NCBI GenBank assembly: GCA_020438665.1
Contig: JAGQUE010000357.1
Location: forward strand, 1-12,922
DNA from: Nocardioidaceae bacterium
GTDB taxonomy: Bacteria > Actinomycetota > Actinomycetes > Propionibacteriales > Nocardioidaceae
Reading direction: 5' to 3'
Length of the DNA stretch: 12,922 nucleotides
The position numbers and the translations under genes are program-made. How positions within the stretch are numbered: position 1 is the first letter of the stretch; each line of letters begins with the position of its first letter. Below the pieces are notes generated by a model that saw nothing but the letters and a program-made list of their open reading frames with translations, made no database searches and was not told the origin of the DNA. This document shows, in pieces, positions 12,165-12,922 of this stretch.

Positions 12165-12763
12165 GCAGCAGCCTCGGACTTCCGAGCGGCAGCGGCGCCA
12201 GCCTTCAGGGCGTCGGCGCGGAGCGCGCGCTCCATGTCACGGGCGAAGGCGATGACGGGGAGCTTCTTCGAGCCGGAGAGCCGCTGGGCCACCGCAGCGC
12301 CGTAGCCCGCCAGGAACGAACGGTTCTGGTTGTACTTCTCCATGTCGGTCTGGCCCTTGCGGTCGAGCGTCTTCTGCCACGCACGGAGCGCGGCGGTCGC
12401 ACTGACCTCAGTATCGTTGAGCAGCGCGACCAGCGACTCCGCCTCGTCTCCTGCCAGGTGCACGTTGACCAGCATGACTGACACCTTCTCGGTGCGCGCC
12501 TCGATGCCGTGAGACTCAGCCAGCAGCAGCGCGACCGGCACCCACACGGTGTTGTAGTTGCCCCGCGCGGCGTACGTGGCGGACGCAGCGCAGCACTCGC
12601 ACACTCCGCAGTGTTCGCCGTTGTCGCAGCCCCCGCAGCCGGTGTCCCCGTCGACCATCGCCTGGAGTTCGGCGAGGGTACGGCGGCGCAGCCCCTGCTC
12701 GTTTCCCATGCCCTTCTCGACGAGGACTGAGATGAGGTCGGCCTTGGTGATCTTCTTGCCCAT
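12161..12763 (-). CDS. Cys-rich protein coupled to the integrase, 200 aa
   Basis: I choose ATG 12763 (MGKKITKADL) with AAGGAA eight bases upstream; a longer frame starting at 12892 would read out of host DNA and across the attachment site. Residues 5-38 (I-T-K-A-D-L-I-S-V-L-V-E-K-G, then R-T-L-A-E-L-Q-A-M-V) look like a SAP/HeH-type helix-extension-helix. Residues 43-58 form a cysteine cluster, C-G-G-C ... H-C-G-V-C-E-C-C. The C-terminal half is helical, with R-S-F-L-A-G-Y-G-A-A-V-A-Q-R-L near 148-162, faintly similar to DUF2786/DUF7168 proteins. Being first in the integrase operon next to the attachment site, it could control integration direction, but nothing in the sequence proves that. 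Confidence 0.78.
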   Translation of the reverse strand: MGKKITKADLISVLVEKGMGNEQGLRRRTLAELQAMVDGDTGCGGCDNGEHCGVCECCAASATYAARGNYNTVWVPVALLLAESHGIEARTEKVSVMLVNVHLAGDEAESLVALLNDTEVSATAALRAWQKTLDRKGQTDMEKYNQNRSFLAGYGAAVAQRLSGSKKLPVIAFARDMERALRADALKAGAAAARKSEAAA

Positions 12764-12773
12764 GGTTCGGTTC

Positions 12774-12826
12774 CTTCGAATCCCGGTGATCGAACAGGCG
12801 TTCGATCGACTGGGATTCGAAGCGTA
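12774..12826 (-). promoter_or_regulatory. Nested palindrome and putative promoter at the right end
   Basis: Outer perfect arms CTTCGAATCCC (12774-12784) and GGGATTCGAAG (12812-12822) enclose inner perfect arms GATCGAAC (12788-12795) and GTTCGATC (12800-12807). A TANNNT hexamer, TACGCT on the minus strand (12826-12821), overlaps the distal arm, and the proximal arm touches the ribosome binding site of the 200-aa gene. A dimer or tetramer bound here would block both transcription and translation of the integration operon. Confidence 0.5.
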
Positions 12827-12850
12827 CTCTGTAAAGCCGTGGAACGCTAG

Positions 12851-12860
12851 CGGCCTGGGT
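12851..12860. repeat. Right attachment-site core, integrase side
   Basis: CGGCCTGGGT, an exact copy of 16-25. It sits 88 bp upstream of the start codon of the first gene of the integration module. Host ATPase codons lie to its right (GGT and the upstream P-loop strand), and element sequence (ctag, gttcc on the complementary strand) to its left. Confidence 0.85.
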
Positions 12861-12922
12861 CCCGCCGGCCACGAGGATGTTGAGCCCGGCACGCACAGAC
12901 GCCTCGAGGAACGCCGCTGCGC
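12851..12922 (-). pseudogene. 5' part of disrupted host CpaF/TadA-type secretion ATPase (partial)
   Basis: The minus-strand frame entering from the right edge reads A-A-F-L-E-A-S-V-R and then AGLNILVAGGTQA, the sequence leading into the Walker A loop of CpaF/TadA/VirB11-family ATPases. After GGTQA the reading frame leaves host DNA: the expected G-K-T-T is replaced by A-S-V-P-R and foreign residues until a stop at 12516. The truncated product would lack the nucleotide-binding lysine and everything after it. The gene runs in the same direction as the element's integrase module, so host transcription would enter the element here. The upstream part lies outside the window. Confidence 0.75.

Larger units (their letters stand above)
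16..12860. mobile_element. Complete serine-integrase element, satellite-like, inserted in a CpaF/TadA-type ATPase gene
   Basis: The element is bounded by a 10-bp direct repeat, CGGCCTGGGT, at 16-25 and 12851-12860, a repeat-to-repeat distance of 12,835 bp. The minus-strand flanks encode the two halves of one P-loop: AGLNILVAGGTQA at the right and TQAGKTTM at the left. Deleting the DNA between the repeats restores AGLNILVAGGTQAGKTTM in frame, which defines attB. Inside are a large serine integrase beside the right end, a RepA-like replication operon, a second serine recombinase, a capsid gene with a coupled string of small proteins, a spike-like protein and accessory genes. No portal, large terminase, protease, tape-measure or lysis gene is recognisable. 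I infer a phage satellite or reduced prophage that uses a helper. The boundaries are much firmer than the lifestyle. Confidence 0.88.

Noticed and set aside
12774..12822. TTCGAATCCC resembling the T-arm of a tRNA
   Set aside because: The flanking bases do not form the T-stem, no acceptor, D or anticodon arms are present, and the copy on the other side is simply the second arm of a palindrome. The integration target is a protein gene, not a tRNA.

Overview
This window holds what looks like one complete integrated genetic element of about 12.8 kb, with small stubs of host DNA at both ends. High GC, actinobacterial-style codon use, frequent GTG starts and the protein families present point to an actinomycete; I cannot name the genus. 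The boundaries can be read directly. On the minus strand the right edge encodes the end of a CpaF/TadA/VirB11-type secretion ATPase up to its Walker A loop (...AGLNILVAGGTQA), and the left edge encodes the rest of the same loop (TQAGKTTM). A 10-bp direct repeat, CGGCCTGGGT, sits at 16-25 and 12851-12860. Joining the two flanks across it restores an intact ATPase P-loop, so the element disrupts that host gene.

Layout, following transcription from right to left (most genes are on the minus strand). (1) Integration module: a 200-aa Cys-rich protein (12763-12161) coupled to a 492-aa large serine integrase (12164-10686). (2) Replication module: a 100-aa protein, a 44-aa one-TM protein, a 45-aa very basic protein and a 447-aa RepA-like RecA-fold ATPase (10316-8416), followed by seven copies of ACCGGGGTG, a candidate origin or terminator. 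(3) A small serine resolvase/invertase (7980-7306) behind a 38-bp near-palindrome. (4) A plus-strand cassette (6420-7322) of a three-TM membrane protein and two short Pro-rich proteins sharing an MAPDP motif. (5) Virion-like module: a phage major capsid protein (6277-5183), then a tightly coupled run of a zinc-ribbon protein, an HGG-motif protein resembling phage terminase-small-subunit-type proteins, a two-zinc-finger protein, a 50-aa Cys/Trp-rich protein and a 486-aa tail/spike-like protein with a carbohydrate-binding-type domain (5073-2149). (6) Left-end accessory genes: a small plus-strand membrane protein (1789-2085), a 283-aa protein with one TM segment (1507-656) and a 49-aa His/Cys protein (415-266), closed by a strong hairpin.

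Taken together this is an integrase plus autonomous replication genes plus a capsid and spike-like gene, but no recognisable portal, large terminase, prohead protease, tape measure or lysis genes between the two attachment sites. That is the logic of a phage satellite (broadly comparable to the small serine-integrase prophage-like element phiRv1 of Mycobacterium tuberculosis) rather than of a full prophage. The capsid, replication and resolvase operons each carry a shared minus-strand sequence, GAGGTANNNT, next to inverted repeats. This suggests common, possibly activator-dependent, control. The satellite reading is inference; the boundaries and gene content are seen in the sequence.
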